From contig OZ244980.1 in the NCBI GenBank assembly GCA_965223035.1, forward strand, positions 1,736,001-1,800,000: a DNA stretch of 64,000 nucleotides, in the 5' to 3' direction. Position 1 is the first letter of the stretch. Each line of letters starts with the position of its first letter. Below the pieces are notes generated by a model that did no database searches, had not been told where the DNA came from, and saw only the letters and a program-made list of their open reading frames with translations. Source of the DNA: CAMDPA01 sp965223035 (GTDB lineage Bacteria > Pseudomonadota > Alphaproteobacteria > Rhizobiales > Hyphomicrobiaceae). Positions 9,034 through 18,049 of the stretch are shown here, one piece after another. A program made the translations under genes and the position numbers.

Positions 9034-9771
9034 ATGTGTGACACACCACAATCGGAAACAGGCGTAACGTTTCAGGGCTGGATTGAATTATCCGCGCAAA
9101 AAAGCAGAAGCGCGAGCGGAGATTGGGTCGACCTGACTTATCCGTTGTCGCCAAGCGTGCCGCGGGCCACAATTTTTGAACCGCCTGCCTTTGCTCGTGT
9201 CGCAGAGTTGCCCACGTCGCCTGCCAATATAAGCCGTATGGAAATGGTCGTGCACACTGGCACACACGTCGATGCTCCAGTGCACTTCTGCTCCAATGGA
9301 CCGGGAATGGACGAAATACCGATTGAGCGGTTAATGGGACAGGGTGTTGTGATCGGTATCGACGCGGGTCCGTGCTATGCGATTACGGCCGATGATCTAC
9401 GCAACGCCTCGCCGCCAATCGAGCCTGGTGACATCGTAGCGATTGAAACAGGCTGGACGACGCGTTGGCAAACATCCGACTGGGCGCGGCATCCTTACTT
9501 AGCAGATGACGCTGCTGAGTGGCTGCTTGAGAAAAATGTGAAAATGATTGCTGTCGATACGATCGATCCAGAACTGCCGTTTGATCTCCGCCTTGACGGG
9601 TTCGATTTTCCTGTTCACAAGAAATTACTGCAGCGCGGCGTCCTGATCGCCGAGCAACTGGCAAATCTGAAATCTTTGGCGCGGCATCGTGCCGAGTTCT
9701 TGTTTGCGCCACTGCCTATAGTAGGCTGCGATGGCGCGCCGGCGCGAGTCCTGGGCAGAACCGTAGATTAG
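9034..9771 (+). CDS. Cyclase / kynurenine formamidase-like family hydrolase
   Basis: 245 residues of the metal-dependent cyclase superfamily (PF04199). The metal-binding signature HTGTHVDAPVHF sits at about residues 74-85, with 'DLTYPLSP' near the start of the domain and 'IVAIETGW' plus 'IAVDTIDPELP' as later core strands. Members hydrolyse amides, lactones or formyl groups (KynB) or act in ring metabolism, so the substrate cannot be assigned here. An AGGATG ribosome-binding site precedes the ATG. It is a single gene, and a palindromic element follows 100 bases downstream. Confidence 0.85.
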   Translation: MCDTPQSETGVTFQGWIELSAQKSRSASGDWVDLTYPLSPSVPRATIFEPPAFARVAELPTSPANISRMEMVVHTGTHVDAPVHFCSNGPGMDEIPIERLMGQGVVIGIDAGPCYAITADDLRNASPPIEPGDIVAIETGWTTRWQTSDWARHPYLADDAAEWLLEKNVKMIAVDTIDPELPFDLRLDGFDFPVHKKLLQRGVLIAEQLANLKSLARHRAEFLFAPLPIVGCDGAPARVLGRTVD

Positions 9772-9880
9772 TTCGACATCGTCTTTTGGCCCGGCCCGGT
9801 TACCCGATGGCACGCTTGTGGGGATGGCCGGGAGGCGCACCGGGTCAGTCCGGCACATCTGCCTTGGCCGCCGTGAACTA

Positions 9881-10037
9881 GATCATCTTTGCGCCTTAAA
9901 TCGGAACCGCAAAGCCGGTTCCGATTTAAGGCGCAAAGATGATCGCTGTTAAAAAGATGATCGCTGTTAAAGTGTCGAGCAACTTTCTGCCTTTGATCGG
10001 GATCGTTCCGATTCCGATCAAAGGCAGAAAGTTGCTC
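9881..10037 (+). repeat. Palindromic TA-flanked element, long form with internal duplication
   Basis: Two hairpins joined by a linker in which GATGATCGCTGTTAAA is tandemly doubled, giving 157 bp, the longest copy. TA flanks are at 9879-9880 and 10038-10039. The right TA lies inside the TAG stop codon of the minus-strand ABC ATPase gene, and joining the outer flanks keeps that stop. Confidence 0.93.
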
Positions 10038-11140
10038 TAGCTAAACACGTGCCAATGGTCCTCCGGCAACACCACCGAGACATTCTCACCAGGTGCAAAG
10101 TCGGATTCGCCGGGCAGCCGAACCGTCAGAAGCGTGTCCGCCAGTTCCACTTCGTAAAGCGCTGCGTCACCCAGAAATGTGCGTGCCTTAATCACGCCCC
10201 GGGGAGAGTCCGAATTCTCCTTATGCCCCCGCTCTAGACCGATATACTGCGGCCTAATGGCGAGCGTTACGGCATCACCAATCCGCGACTCAGGCGGTGG
10301 CGTGCGCATCACTTTGCCCAGCGGCGACACGATCTCGTTCGCTCCAGCAACGCTGGCCTTGATGAAGTTCATCTCGCCAACAAACTCAGCAACGAACAGG
10401 TTTGGCGGGTCGGAGTAGACCTCCTTCGGTGTTCCCATCTGCTGGATTTTTCCGTCACTCATCACGCAGATTTTGTCTCCGAGGCTGAGAGCCTCAGCTT
10501 GATCGTGTGTGACATAAAGCGTCGTAACCCCGGCAGAGGTGGCAATCTTGCGTAGTTCTAGTCTCATCTCCTCGCGAAGGCGCGCATCAAGATTGCTGAG
10601 CGGTTCGTCCATCAGCAGCACCATTGGTTGAGTGACGATCGCCCGGGCCAACGCCACGCGCTGCTGCTGCCCCCCGCTCAAGTCTGTCACCGGACGGTCG
10701 TGCAACGCGTCGAGCCGCACGAGCCTTAAGCAACTCATCACGCGATCCTTGACCTGCCTCACCGGAAGCCGTTGGCGCCCATCGGTCAAAGGAAGAGCGA
10801 CGTTCTGATAAACGTTGAGATGAGGCCACACGGCATAGCTTTAAAACACCATGCCAATATCGCGCCGTTCTGGCGGAACAAATACGCCGTGTGCGATCGA
10901 GTTGACCAGCCTCCCGCCGATCTCGATTTGACCACTGTCAGGCCGCTCCAATCCAGCAACGCATCGCAGCGTCGTGGTTTTTCCGCAACCACTAGGTCCC
11001 AGCAACACAACGAATTCGTTTTCGCTCACGTCCAGATCGATATTGCGAACGGCTTGCACCTTGCCCTGGCTAGATTGATAGCTTTTTTGCAATCCGCGAA
11101 TGGAAACGGTCGCTTTGCTGGACATGCTTTGAGTTACCAT
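10037..11140 (-). pseudogene. ABC transporter ATP-binding protein with in-frame stop at the Q-loop
   Basis: An iron/spermidine/putrescine-type ATPase (PotA/FbpC-like). The N-terminal half carries Walker A (GPSGCGKTTTLR) and reads to GMVF. The next codon, at 10841-10843, is TAA, where the family has Gln of the Q-loop (CAA to TAA needs one change). The same frame then continues with SYAVWPHLNVYQNV, the ABC signature LSGGQQQRVALARA, Walker B VLLMDEPLSNLDA, the H-loop VTHDQAEAL and a C-terminal TOBE domain. The stop would give an inactive 99-residue fragment, so the transporter is probably dead unless the stop is read through or is a sequencing error. The start is ATG 11140, or 11125 as an alternative. 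It lies 17 bases after the permease gene. Confidence 0.85.
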
Positions 11141-11157
11141 GAGTGCGTCGTCTTTTG

Positions 11158-12903
11158 TTAGATGTCCGCCGAGAGCCGGCTGCGTCGCGCGAACCGCCAA
11201 CTGATGACCAATAGGGGCAATAGTGCAGCCATCATCAAGACCGTGATCGCCGCTGCCGAGGTGGGCGCCCCCTGGGTCCAGCGCCCCCACACGATAGCTG
11301 GCAGCGTGACGTTGTCTTGACTAATCAAGAACACAGCAACCGTCATTTCCCTGTAGACCAAAAGGCCAGTCCAAATCCACACCGACAGCAGGGTCGGGCG
11401 TAACAACGGTACCATCACCCGGCGCACCGTCCTACCGTGTGACAACCCGGAAATGTAGGCGGCTTCTTCAAGCTCTTTGTGTATTTGGATCATCGAGCTG
11501 TTGAGGGCCCGCGTGCCAAACGGCAACCAAACGATCACGTAGACCGCGACTAGGATCCACACTGTCCCATAGATTGGAAGGTATTTTTGCAGGACGTAAA
11601 GCGAGAGCAAAAGCGCGCCGACCGATATGACCACCCGCGGAATCGTGTGCGGCAAGAACGCGCCGAATTCGAGTAGATATCTAAATCTGCTGCGCGAGCG
11701 CACCACGAGCCATGACACGCAGAATGCTAGAATCAGGATGATCGGCGGGACAACGACCATCAGAGTAATCGTATTGCGGATGCCGCGGAACACATACTCC
11801 CAGTTCATCTGATCAAAATTGATCATCGTCGCCAGCTTGATGGACTCCAACGATGGCGGTGTCAGGTACGGCATGAACGCCATATGCGCGACCAGCAGAA
11901 TCGGCAGCATGAGTCCGACAACGAAATACGCAATTATGAAAATCCAGCAAGCGATCACCCATCTTCCAGGGTCGAGCTGCCGTGCGCGATATCCCTTGCC
12001 GGTAATGACTTGATAGCGTTGGCTGCGGCGGAGCATCTGAACATACCAAACGGTGAGCGCCAGCGCGACCAGCACCATTGCTGTGCCGAGCGCGGCAGGT
12101 ATTCCATATTCCGGCAGTCCGTCCGGAGGGAAGGCCTCTGTAAAGACAAATGTGCTGAATACATAGATGTTGCTCGAAAGGCCGATGACTGCTGGGATGT
12201 CGAACGTCGCCAGGCCGATCACAAAGATGTAGATAAGCGCAGCCAAAATCGCCGGTCGGGCTAACGGCAACGTAATTCGCCAAAGTGTTTTGGGGAATGT
12301 CATGCCAGATGTTTGGGCCGCCTCCTCAAATGCCGGGTTCATCGTTCTAAACACCTGAACACTCAATACGAACGCAAGCGGCGCTAGCGTTAAACCTTCC
12401 ACAAACCCCATACCGGCAGGCGACTCCAGATTGAATGGCGCATTTTCAAGCCCAAGCAGCCCCATCACAATCTTGTTGGCCAATCCGATGCGTTGATGCG
12501 CAATGAAGGTCCACCCCATGCCGACAAAGATCGGTGGAATCAGTAGACCAGTCGTCATCATTGCATAGATGGCTTCCTTCGGCCGGATCGTCGTGCGTTC
12601 AGTGATCCAGGCGACGGGTAGACCGATGGCCAGCGACACTAACGTCGTCACAATGGCGAAGATGCAGGTATTTTCGAGCACCTCGTATACGAATTCATCA
12701 CCAAACAGTGTGACATAGTTCTCTATTGAGTACTGAACGTCATCCGTACCCAGCTCACCTTCCTGAAAGCTAACCCAGACAAAAACAACGACGATCGCCA
12801 ACAAGCCAATCATTGGCAAAAGGGCTAAAGGCAGAAAAGGTGAGGGCGATAGTCGAGACAGAGCAGATTGTCCCGGCGATGACGGATTGAAAAACTTCGA
12901 CAT
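11158..12903 (-). CDS. ABC transporter permease, fused two-domain type (iron/thiamine/polyamine class)
   Basis: 581 residues containing two binding-protein-dependent permease domains in one chain, about 12 membrane spans. Each half has its EAA loop for contact with the ATPase: EEAAQTSGMTFPKTLWRITLPLARP in the first half and EEAAYISGLSHGRTVRRVMVPLLRP in the second. This fused layout is typical of FbpB/AfuB-type Fe3+ and related importers. It is followed by its ATPase, which carries a nonsense codon. No periplasmic binding-protein gene is present; upstream there is an IS3 element and then unrelated genes, so the operon may have been truncated. Substrate unproven. Confidence 0.88.
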   Translation of the reverse strand: MSKFFNPSSPGQSALSRLSPSPFLPLALLPMIGLLAIVVVFVWVSFQEGELGTDDVQYSIENYVTLFGDEFVYEVLENTCIFAIVTTLVSLAIGLPVAWITERTTIRPKEAIYAMMTTGLLIPPIFVGMGWTFIAHQRIGLANKIVMGLLGLENAPFNLESPAGMGFVEGLTLAPLAFVLSVQVFRTMNPAFEEAAQTSGMTFPKTLWRITLPLARPAILAALIYIFVIGLATFDIPAVIGLSSNIYVFSTFVFTEAFPPDGLPEYGIPAALGTAMVLVALALTVWYVQMLRRSQRYQVITGKGYRARQLDPGRWVIACWIFIIAYFVVGLMLPILLVAHMAFMPYLTPPSLESIKLATMINFDQMNWEYVFRGIRNTITLMVVVPPIILILAFCVSWLVVRSRSRFRYLLEFGAFLPHTIPRVVISVGALLLSLYVLQKYLPIYGTVWILVAVYVIVWLPFGTRALNSSMIQIHKELEEAAYISGLSHGRTVRRVMVPLLRPTLLSVWIWTGLLVYREMTVAVFLISQDNVTLPAIVWGRWTQGAPTSAAAITVLMMAALLPLLVISWRFARRSRLSADI

Positions 12904-13210
12904 GCCAAATCACTCGGCCGGAAAGGATCTGCTTTGCAAGACGACGGACACAGCGGCCGTCAACTGGCTGGGACATTGACTGCCCTCGCAAAGGCGAGGG
13001 CGGTCGCCGTCAAATTTGACCAGCGGACACCATATCCTCACGAGCAATCGGAAGTTTATAGCGGCCGCGCAACCAGACCATGATCATCGCCCGCGGCGGC
13101 CACGTAGAATCTTTTTGAATTTGTTCTGGTAGTGACCTGCCCCGGCTTTTAGGGCCAGGGATTATGAGAACCCGTCAGCCAACATCCTTGCCTGTTTCAT
13201 GCAACGTGAG

Positions 13211-13246
13211 CAAGGGCCGGCTGCGCGGGAGCGCAGCCGGCCCTTG
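13211..13246. repeat. Perfect 16-bp hairpin inside the 3' end of the IS3 orfB
   Basis: CAAGGGCCGGCTGCGC at 13211-13226 is followed by a GGGA tetraloop and the exact complement at 13231-13246. It lies 36 bases before the orfB stop. It is strong enough to act as a transcription-stopping or translation-impeding structure. No T tract follows on either strand, so a classical terminator is unlikely. Confidence 0.7.
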
Positions 13247-13714
13247 CGGACGGGCTGCGGCAAACTCTGGCGGCGTGCGATAGCCCAGCGAAGAGTGCGG
13301 CCGGTTCTCGTTGTAATCGACGCGCCACTCTTCGATGATCGCGCGCGCTTGTTGGAGCGATGTAAACCAATGAACGTTGAGACTCTCCTGTCTAAGGCGG
13401 CCGTTGAAGCTTTCGATGTAGGCGTTCTGTGTCGGCTTGCCGGGATCGATGAAGTAAAGCTCAACGCCGTGATCGGCAGCCCAGGCATCGCGTGCACGGC
13501 TGCGCAGTTCAGGGCCGTTGTCAACGACCAGGCGATCAGGAAGCCCGCGCTCTCTGGCGACCCGCTTTAACATCTCGACAACGTGTGTCCCCGGGATCGA
13601 CAGCGCCCCATCAATGGCAGGACATTCGCGCGTGCAGTCGTCCTTGAGATTGCAGGTGCGGAACGTGACGCCATTGGCAAGGCCGTCCTCGGCAAAATCG
13701 AGCGACCAGCGCTA

Positions 13715-13769
13715 GATCATCGCGCCTTTGATCGGGATCGTTCCGATTCCGATTTATGGCAGGTTGCTC
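13715..13769 (+). repeat. Palindromic element inserted in IS3 orfB
   Basis: A 55-bp short form with TA at 13713-13714 and 13770-13771. Its outer arms are GATCATCGCGCC and GGTTGCTC, and the core is the ATCGGGATCGTTCCGATTCCGAT hairpin. It interrupts the transposase frame, so it moved after the IS arrived. Confidence 0.92.
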
Positions 13770-14428
13770 TAGTTTGCCCGGATCGGACACCAGGCGCCTT
13801 CACGAACCGTCTTTGCAAAGCGCTTGCGCGATCGCCGGCGCAGAGCAAGCCGCTCTTCGCGGTAGATGCGCTCGACGGCCTTGGGGTTCACCCGAAAACC
13901 CTCCTGGGCAAGCTTGGCCCGCAACATGCGGTAGCCATAGCGTTTGTGCTTGGTCGCCAGCTCATTGAGCCGATGGCGCAGGCGGGCATGCCGGTCAGGA
14001 CGCGGCTGGTAGGCGTTCGCTGAACGTGAAATGCCAATGAGCCGGCACGCACGGCGCTCGGAAAGGTCATGCGCGTCGCGAATTGAATAGAAGAGTTCGG
14101 CCGAATTGAGCAGACATAAACATTGCAACCTCCTTTGGTTTTTTGGGCCCGCAATTGGTTGCTCTCGACGTCCTCCCTGACATCATTGATCGATCGGGTG
14201 AAAAAAGGATAAGAGTTGTATGCTGATAAAACGTCGAGCTGGACTAGCACGATGAATGATGGTCCGGTATAAACAAGCACCAACGGCTCGTTGGGTCTAA
14301 TCTAGTCTGTCTCGACCTTGGATGCTCGTCTCGTGCCTTGGATTCGACATCGTCCGAAGGGTCTCGGCCATGGCGGATGCAGCGTACCGAAATATTGTTT
14401 GGACCACGGATGCTAAACTAAATAAGGC

Positions 14429-14683
14429 CGCAAGCAGCGTCTTCAACGCATCGTTGTCGACCTTCGCTTCGGCGAGCAGCTTCTTGAGCTTGGCGTTCTC
14501 ATCCTCAAGCTCCTTCAGGCGCCTGACCTCGTTGACGCCCATGTCGGCGTACTTCGCCTTCCATTTGTAAAACGTCGCCTGTGACATGCCGTGGCGGCGA
14601 CACAACTCGTCGACCTTCGCACCCGCCTCATACTCCTTGAGCATGCCGACAATCTTGTCTTCCGTAAACCGTGCCTTGCGCAT
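14429..14683 (-). pseudogene. IS3 orfA transposase, 3' end lost
   Basis: The first ~85 residues match Transposase_8 proteins: MRKARFTEDKIVGMLKEYEAG, then LCRRHGMSQATFYKWKAKY (helix-turn-helix) and a coiled KELEDENAKLKKLLAEAKVDNDALK segment that normally leads into the orfA/orfB frameshift. After ALKTLLA the frame runs into unrelated sequence for 43 residues, so the native end is missing. Confidence 0.8.
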
Positions 14684-14879
14684 CGTCCGTTCTCCTTCGT
14701 GCTCAGAACACTGTGTGAACGAATTCTCGCTTCAGGTGGGCCGGATTAGCCGGGGCAGGTCCGCCTGGCCGGAAGGGTGCGGCGGCCTGGCCAGAGGGGG
14801 CGATCCGGAACAAACCCAGTGAAAGGTCAGACGTTCACGGAGCGTTCCTCGGAAATTTGAGCCAACCCATTGAAATCGT

Positions 14880-14954
14880 TGGTGAGCGGGGAGGGGATCG
14901 AACCCTCGACCATCTGATTAAAAGTCAGATGCTCTACCACTGAGCTACCCGCCC
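14880..14954 (-). tRNA. tRNA-Lys (UUU)
   Basis: The minus strand reads GGGCGGGTAGCTCAGTGG..., with a 7-bp acceptor stem (GGGCGGG/CCCGCTC, one G-U pair), D arm AGCTCAGTGGTAGAGC and anticodon stem TCTGA/TCAGA around loop CTTTTAA, so the anticodon is TTT. The T arm is GAGGGTTCGATCCCCTC. The 3' CCA is encoded (14880-14882). The gene body is 14883-14954. It is an intact-looking lysine tRNA, and tRNA genes are common integration sites, which fits the integrase remnant just beyond its 5' end. Confidence 0.95.
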
Positions 14955-15149
14955 ACACGCCTGCAATGCCTAAAGTTATTTTGGTAAGTGCACAATGCGA
15001 ACTTAACCAAACCTAACCACAACATATCGTGAACGCGCTGGCCCGAGGCCCAACACATATCCCCAACACCGACACCGCCCCTCTTGGCGGGACCGGCATC
15101 ACATCGCGGTCTGGCTGGTGTTCGTGTTACATTCCGTCCCAGTGATTGC

Positions 15150-15345
15150 CACCATGTTGTCAACCGCCGCCGGCGTCAAGTCCGACGACTTGCGCAACCC
15201 ACCTTTGGTCTCGCGGTCGTCCATATGCGCAGACCGCTGGGTGGTCGTCACCAGCTTGTGACCCAACGCGGGCCACCACCTCCAGCGACACACCAGACTG
15301 GCGCAACCACGGTCGCGAACGTATGCCGCAACTCGTGCCATCGTG
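15150..15345 (-). pseudogene. Tyrosine recombinase (integrase) C-terminal remnant
   Basis: Three minus-strand frames together reconstruct the end of a phage-type integrase: WHELRHTFATVV (box II Arg), then RQSGVSLEVVA, then LGHKLVTTTQRSAHMDDRE. Two frameshifts separate the pieces. The position normally holding the nucleophilic Tyr (TTQRYAH) is Ser. The gene is therefore dead twice over. It ends about 200 bases from the 5' end of tRNA-Lys, and a palindromic element begins 24 bases on its other side, suggesting an old integrated island whose other end is not obvious in this window. Confidence 0.75.
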
Positions 15346-15368
15346 GCCGCAAATTCAACGGCCTGCTA

Positions 15369-15501
15369 GAGCAACCTGCCTTTAATCGGAATCGGAACGA
15401 TCCCGATTAAAGGCAGAAAGTTGCTCGACACTTTAAGAGCGATCATCTTTGCGCCTTAGATCGGAACCGGCGTTGCGGTTCCGATTTAAGGCGCGATGAT
15501 C
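15369..15501 (-). repeat. Palindromic TA-flanked element, canonical long form
   Basis: A 133-bp two-hairpin copy (GAGCAACC...GTTGCTC, linker, GATCATCTTTGCGCC...GATGATC), flanked by TA at 15367-15368 and 15502-15503. It lies downstream of the extradiol dioxygenase stop and may serve as its terminator. Confidence 0.95.
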
Positions 15502-15508
15502 TAGCCCG

Positions 15509-16522
15509 TTAGTTCCATGTGGCAAATGCCATGCCGCTGCCTGTGCCGGCCTCTGAACGATAACAAGGCACATAGCCAACAAGCTCCATTGACAGGTCCA
15601 CATCGGCGAGCATTCCGGCCAACACGATCCAATTCTTGACTTCGGAGTTGCCCGATCTGAAATGAACGTCCGGTTCGGCGCACAGCGCCTCGAAGTCACG
15701 CACCTGCAGCGCCTGCAGCATGCGGTGATCGAAGTCCTCATCCACGACGAAATGGCTGACGCCGCCGGACGCGGCGATCGCCACGCGGGCATTCGATTTC
15801 CAATTGCTGATGGCGCGCCCCAGCGACTGGCCGAATGCGAAACAGCGCTTCGGCGATGGTTGATTGGGGGGATAGAACGTATTGATCAAGACAGGCACCA
15901 TCGGCACGCTGCGATCACTGAGGATACGCCGGTAGATGAAGCCATAAGCGTGGCCAAGATGGCGAATGGTACCGAAATCGTGCGGCTGCTCGGCGCACGA
16001 TGCCACATCGAATTCGTCCGCAATCGCCTGCCGCATCATCACGTGCGCCAACTCTTGAGCGCACGGATAGATTTCATCGGACGGCGGGTGATAGACTTTT
16101 ATCGAGTATTTTCCACCCTGCTTGATCTTTGCCTGCGTTTCTTCTTGCGTCAATGCTCGATTGATAATGTGACGACCGTGAAAGATGGCAAATGTCGGCT
16201 GTATGTCGCCGCGAAACCACTCATGCTGATCATCACCGATGATGACGACGACGTCTGGCTTTGCCGCAGTGGCGCGCCGCCCGAGCTCATCGAGATGGCG
16301 CTGGCATAGATCGAAGCGATGCTTGCGAACGTCCGATGTATTTTGGCTCTCGAATTCGTCGCCGCCGCGTAGCCGATGAAGCTCCGCAAACGAATAGGTT
16401 CCATCTCGAAACGCGAGCGCCGGATTCTTTCGGTCGACATTGGCGCGTAAATCCCATTCGTCGGGTGGCGTTACCAATAGTGGTCCGTGCGACGCGCCGA
16501 GCCCAAACACGATCTCAGCCAT
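15509..16522 (-). CDS. Class III extradiol ring-cleavage dioxygenase (LigB-like)
   Basis: The start is set at ATG 16522, preceded by GAAAGGA eight bases upstream, although the frame extends to 16603. The 337-residue protein begins MAEIVFGLGASHGPLL; the His at position 12 corresponds to the first metal ligand of LigB-type dioxygenases. Downstream are DVVVIIGDDQHEWF, a HDFGTIRHLGHAYGF segment, PMVPVLINTFYPPN and VAIAASGGVSHFVVDEDFD, all typical of the non-haem Fe(II) LigB fold that opens catechol-like rings. Protocatechuate, gallate or homologous substrates are possible. A LigA-like small subunit is not adjacent. It lies near the esterase, both on the minus strand. Confidence 0.85.
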   Translation of the reverse strand: MAEIVFGLGASHGPLLVTPPDEWDLRANVDRKNPALAFRDGTYSFAELHRLRGGDEFESQNTSDVRKHRFDLCQRHLDELGRRATAAKPDVVVIIGDDQHEWFRGDIQPTFAIFHGRHIINRALTQEETQAKIKQGGKYSIKVYHPPSDEIYPCAQELAHVMMRQAIADEFDVASCAEQPHDFGTIRHLGHAYGFIYRRILSDRSVPMVPVLINTFYPPNQPSPKRCFAFGQSLGRAISNWKSNARVAIAASGGVSHFVVDEDFDHRMLQALQVRDFEALCAEPDVHFRSGNSEVKNWIVLAGMLADVDLSMELVGYVPCYRSEAGTGSGMAFATWN

Positions 16523-16667
16523 GGCCAATCCTTTCTCAAGGCGTCCACTGCGCAGGCTGCACCAAGAGGTATGGCGACGCCAACACCCCGTCATAATCGG
16601 CATGAGCCGGACCAGCCCGCGCGAGGGCGAAGCTTACAAGCCAGCCATGTTGCCTGATGCGCCGCTC

Positions 16668-17528
16668 TCACACAAACACCGACGACAGAAACGCCATCAG
16701 CAACGGCCCCATGCCGCCAAACGGCGTCCCGATCGCAAGCACGGTCGAGACATGGTTCTCACCGGCCTGCCAGACCAACCGGGGGCTGCGCCCGTCGGCC
16801 CGACACAGACGCGCGGCCAGCTCCAACGTCGGCGCCGCCAGATAGGCGGGATCGAATTCGGCCAGCGACAGCAGTATCGGGCATCTGCTGGCGTCGACAT
16901 GGGTGTATGGCGATCGGTCCGCGTACTGGGACGCATCGTCTCCATAGTAGGCGGCCACGTTGGGCGGAACCTGACCCTCCTCGATTCGATAAACGCCACT
17001 TGCCAGTACGACGGCGTTGGGTGGCGTCTCCATACGAAACCGGTGATCCCAGAGCTGAGCGGCGACATGGGCAGCCCCGGCGGATTGACCGAACACCGCG
17101 ATGCGGTCACGATCGCCGCCAAGCTGCGTAACGTGATCGTGCGTCCAGGTTACGGCTGCTTTGACATCCTCCGCTCCCGCCGGCCAGGGATCATCCGGCG
17201 CCAGGCGATAGTTGATGACGACGCAGGTGATGCCGTTTGCGGCGACAAAGCGACCGATGTTGGTGTAGCCACTCTTATCGCCGCCGGTGAAACCGCCGCC
17301 TGGCACGTAGAGCAAGGTGGCCCGACGTGGATTTTCGGTCGGCGCAAAAATGTCCAGCCGTTGGCGTGCATGGGCGCCATAGGCGCTGTCTCGTGTCTCC
17401 ACGACGTCGGATTGGGCTGCGGGCCAGTGCGATGAGAACAGCGATTTGGTCGCCTCCAGAATATCGGGATTGAAGCTGGCGCCCATCTCGGCGATGCGCC
17501 GCCTGACGTCTTGAGCCAACTGCGCCAT
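16668..17528 (-). CDS. Alpha/beta hydrolase, HSL/carboxylesterase family
   Basis: 286 residues. The oxyanion-hole motif is PGGGF (the HGGG equivalent) at about residue 77, then 'INYRLAPDDPWPAG' and the nucleophile elbow GQSAGA at about residue 149. The acid is in 'LAEFDPAY' and the catalytic His in 'GENHVS'. Such enzymes hydrolyse short acyl esters. A strong GGGAGGAG ribosome-binding site precedes the ATG at 17528. It is transcribed toward the LigB-like dioxygenase with 145 bases between them, so cooperation in degrading an aromatic ester is plausible but unproven. Confidence 0.87.
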   Translation of the reverse strand: MAQLAQDVRRRIAEMGASFNPDILEATKSLFSSHWPAAQSDVVETRDSAYGAHARQRLDIFAPTENPRRATLLYVPGGGFTGGDKSGYTNIGRFVAANGITCVVINYRLAPDDPWPAGAEDVKAAVTWTHDHVTQLGGDRDRIAVFGQSAGAAHVAAQLWDHRFRMETPPNAVVLASGVYRIEEGQVPPNVAAYYGDDASQYADRSPYTHVDASRCPILLSLAEFDPAYLAAPTLELAARLCRADGRSPRLVWQAGENHVSTVLAIGTPFGGMGPLLMAFLSSVFV

Positions 17529-18049
17529 CGTCTCCTCCCTGTGCCGCGGCTGGTGCGAGCCCTGCCATCCTCATCTTGGCACACATCGCCGTCAGATCGG
17601 CAAGGCAAACATTTTGGATCATCGCGCCTTAAATCGGAACCGCAAAGCCGGTTCCGATTTAAGGCAGAAAGTTGCTCTAGCGTGAGGGTCGGCGAAGGTG
17701 CGCGATCGCTCAGACATGGTAGCACGTGATCGGATTTTCGTTTCGGCGCAACAACGTTGGTGGGGCCGTGCCGTGTCAACTCGGTTCGCGGCCGATCACC
17801 GCAACTGTCTCACCTCGGCTCAGTCTAACTTCGGCTTCCAGCAAAGGACCTCTGATCGGCGCCGTCGTGGACCGTTTCCGTGCCATTCCTAATCGCCTCA
17901 CTCGAAGTTGAACTTCGCCGGCTTCGTTCACGGAGCGTGCTGCCGGTTCACGAGCGCAGGGAAATCGCGTGCTGGCACTATTGGGGAATCGCTAAACAAG
18001 TTATCAGCGCTGTTTGAGGACAGCGGCTGGTGAGACTTGGTGGATATCA
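17529..18049. other. Intergenic with one palindromic element
   Basis: About 520 bases between the divergent esterase and outer-membrane protein genes. Apart from the element at 17617-17677 nothing is recognisable. Confidence 0.5.
17617..17677 (+). repeat. Palindromic element, short form, one TA lost
   Basis: A 61-bp GATCATC-to-GTTGCTC copy. The right flank is TA (17678-17679) but the left flank reads TG, so that side has mutated since insertion. Confidence 0.9.

Larger units (their letters stand above)
13175..14090 (-). pseudogene. IS3 orfB transposase, split by a palindromic element
   Basis: The upstream part (14090-13772) encodes LSERRACRLIGISRS, a YGYRMLRAKLAQEGF segment and RIYREERLALRRRSRKR, ending CPIRAN. 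The downstream part (from about 13710) resumes RWSLDFAEDGLANG, DDCTREC, then VVDNGPE, YIESFNGRLRQE and YNENRPHSSLGYRTP, i.e. the DDE catalytic core. The element sits exactly where the family reads N-Q-R-W. Removing it and one TA joins AAC-TAG-CGC-TGG, so the frame is kept but the Gln codon is an amber. The gene therefore probably carried a nonsense change that created the TA target before the insertion. Confidence 0.88.
13133..14762 (-). mobile_element. Degenerate IS3-family insertion sequence
   Basis: A 14-bp inverted repeat GACCTGCCCCGGCT lies at 13134-13147, with its complement at 14748-14761, bounding the element. Inside are an orfA (helix-turn-helix transposase) and an orfB (DDE integrase-type) on the minus strand. 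OrfB is interrupted by a palindromic element (13715-13769). About 330 bases of non-IS sequence separate the end of orfA homology (about 14428) from the start of orfB homology (about 14090). It is not expected to transpose. Confidence 0.85.
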
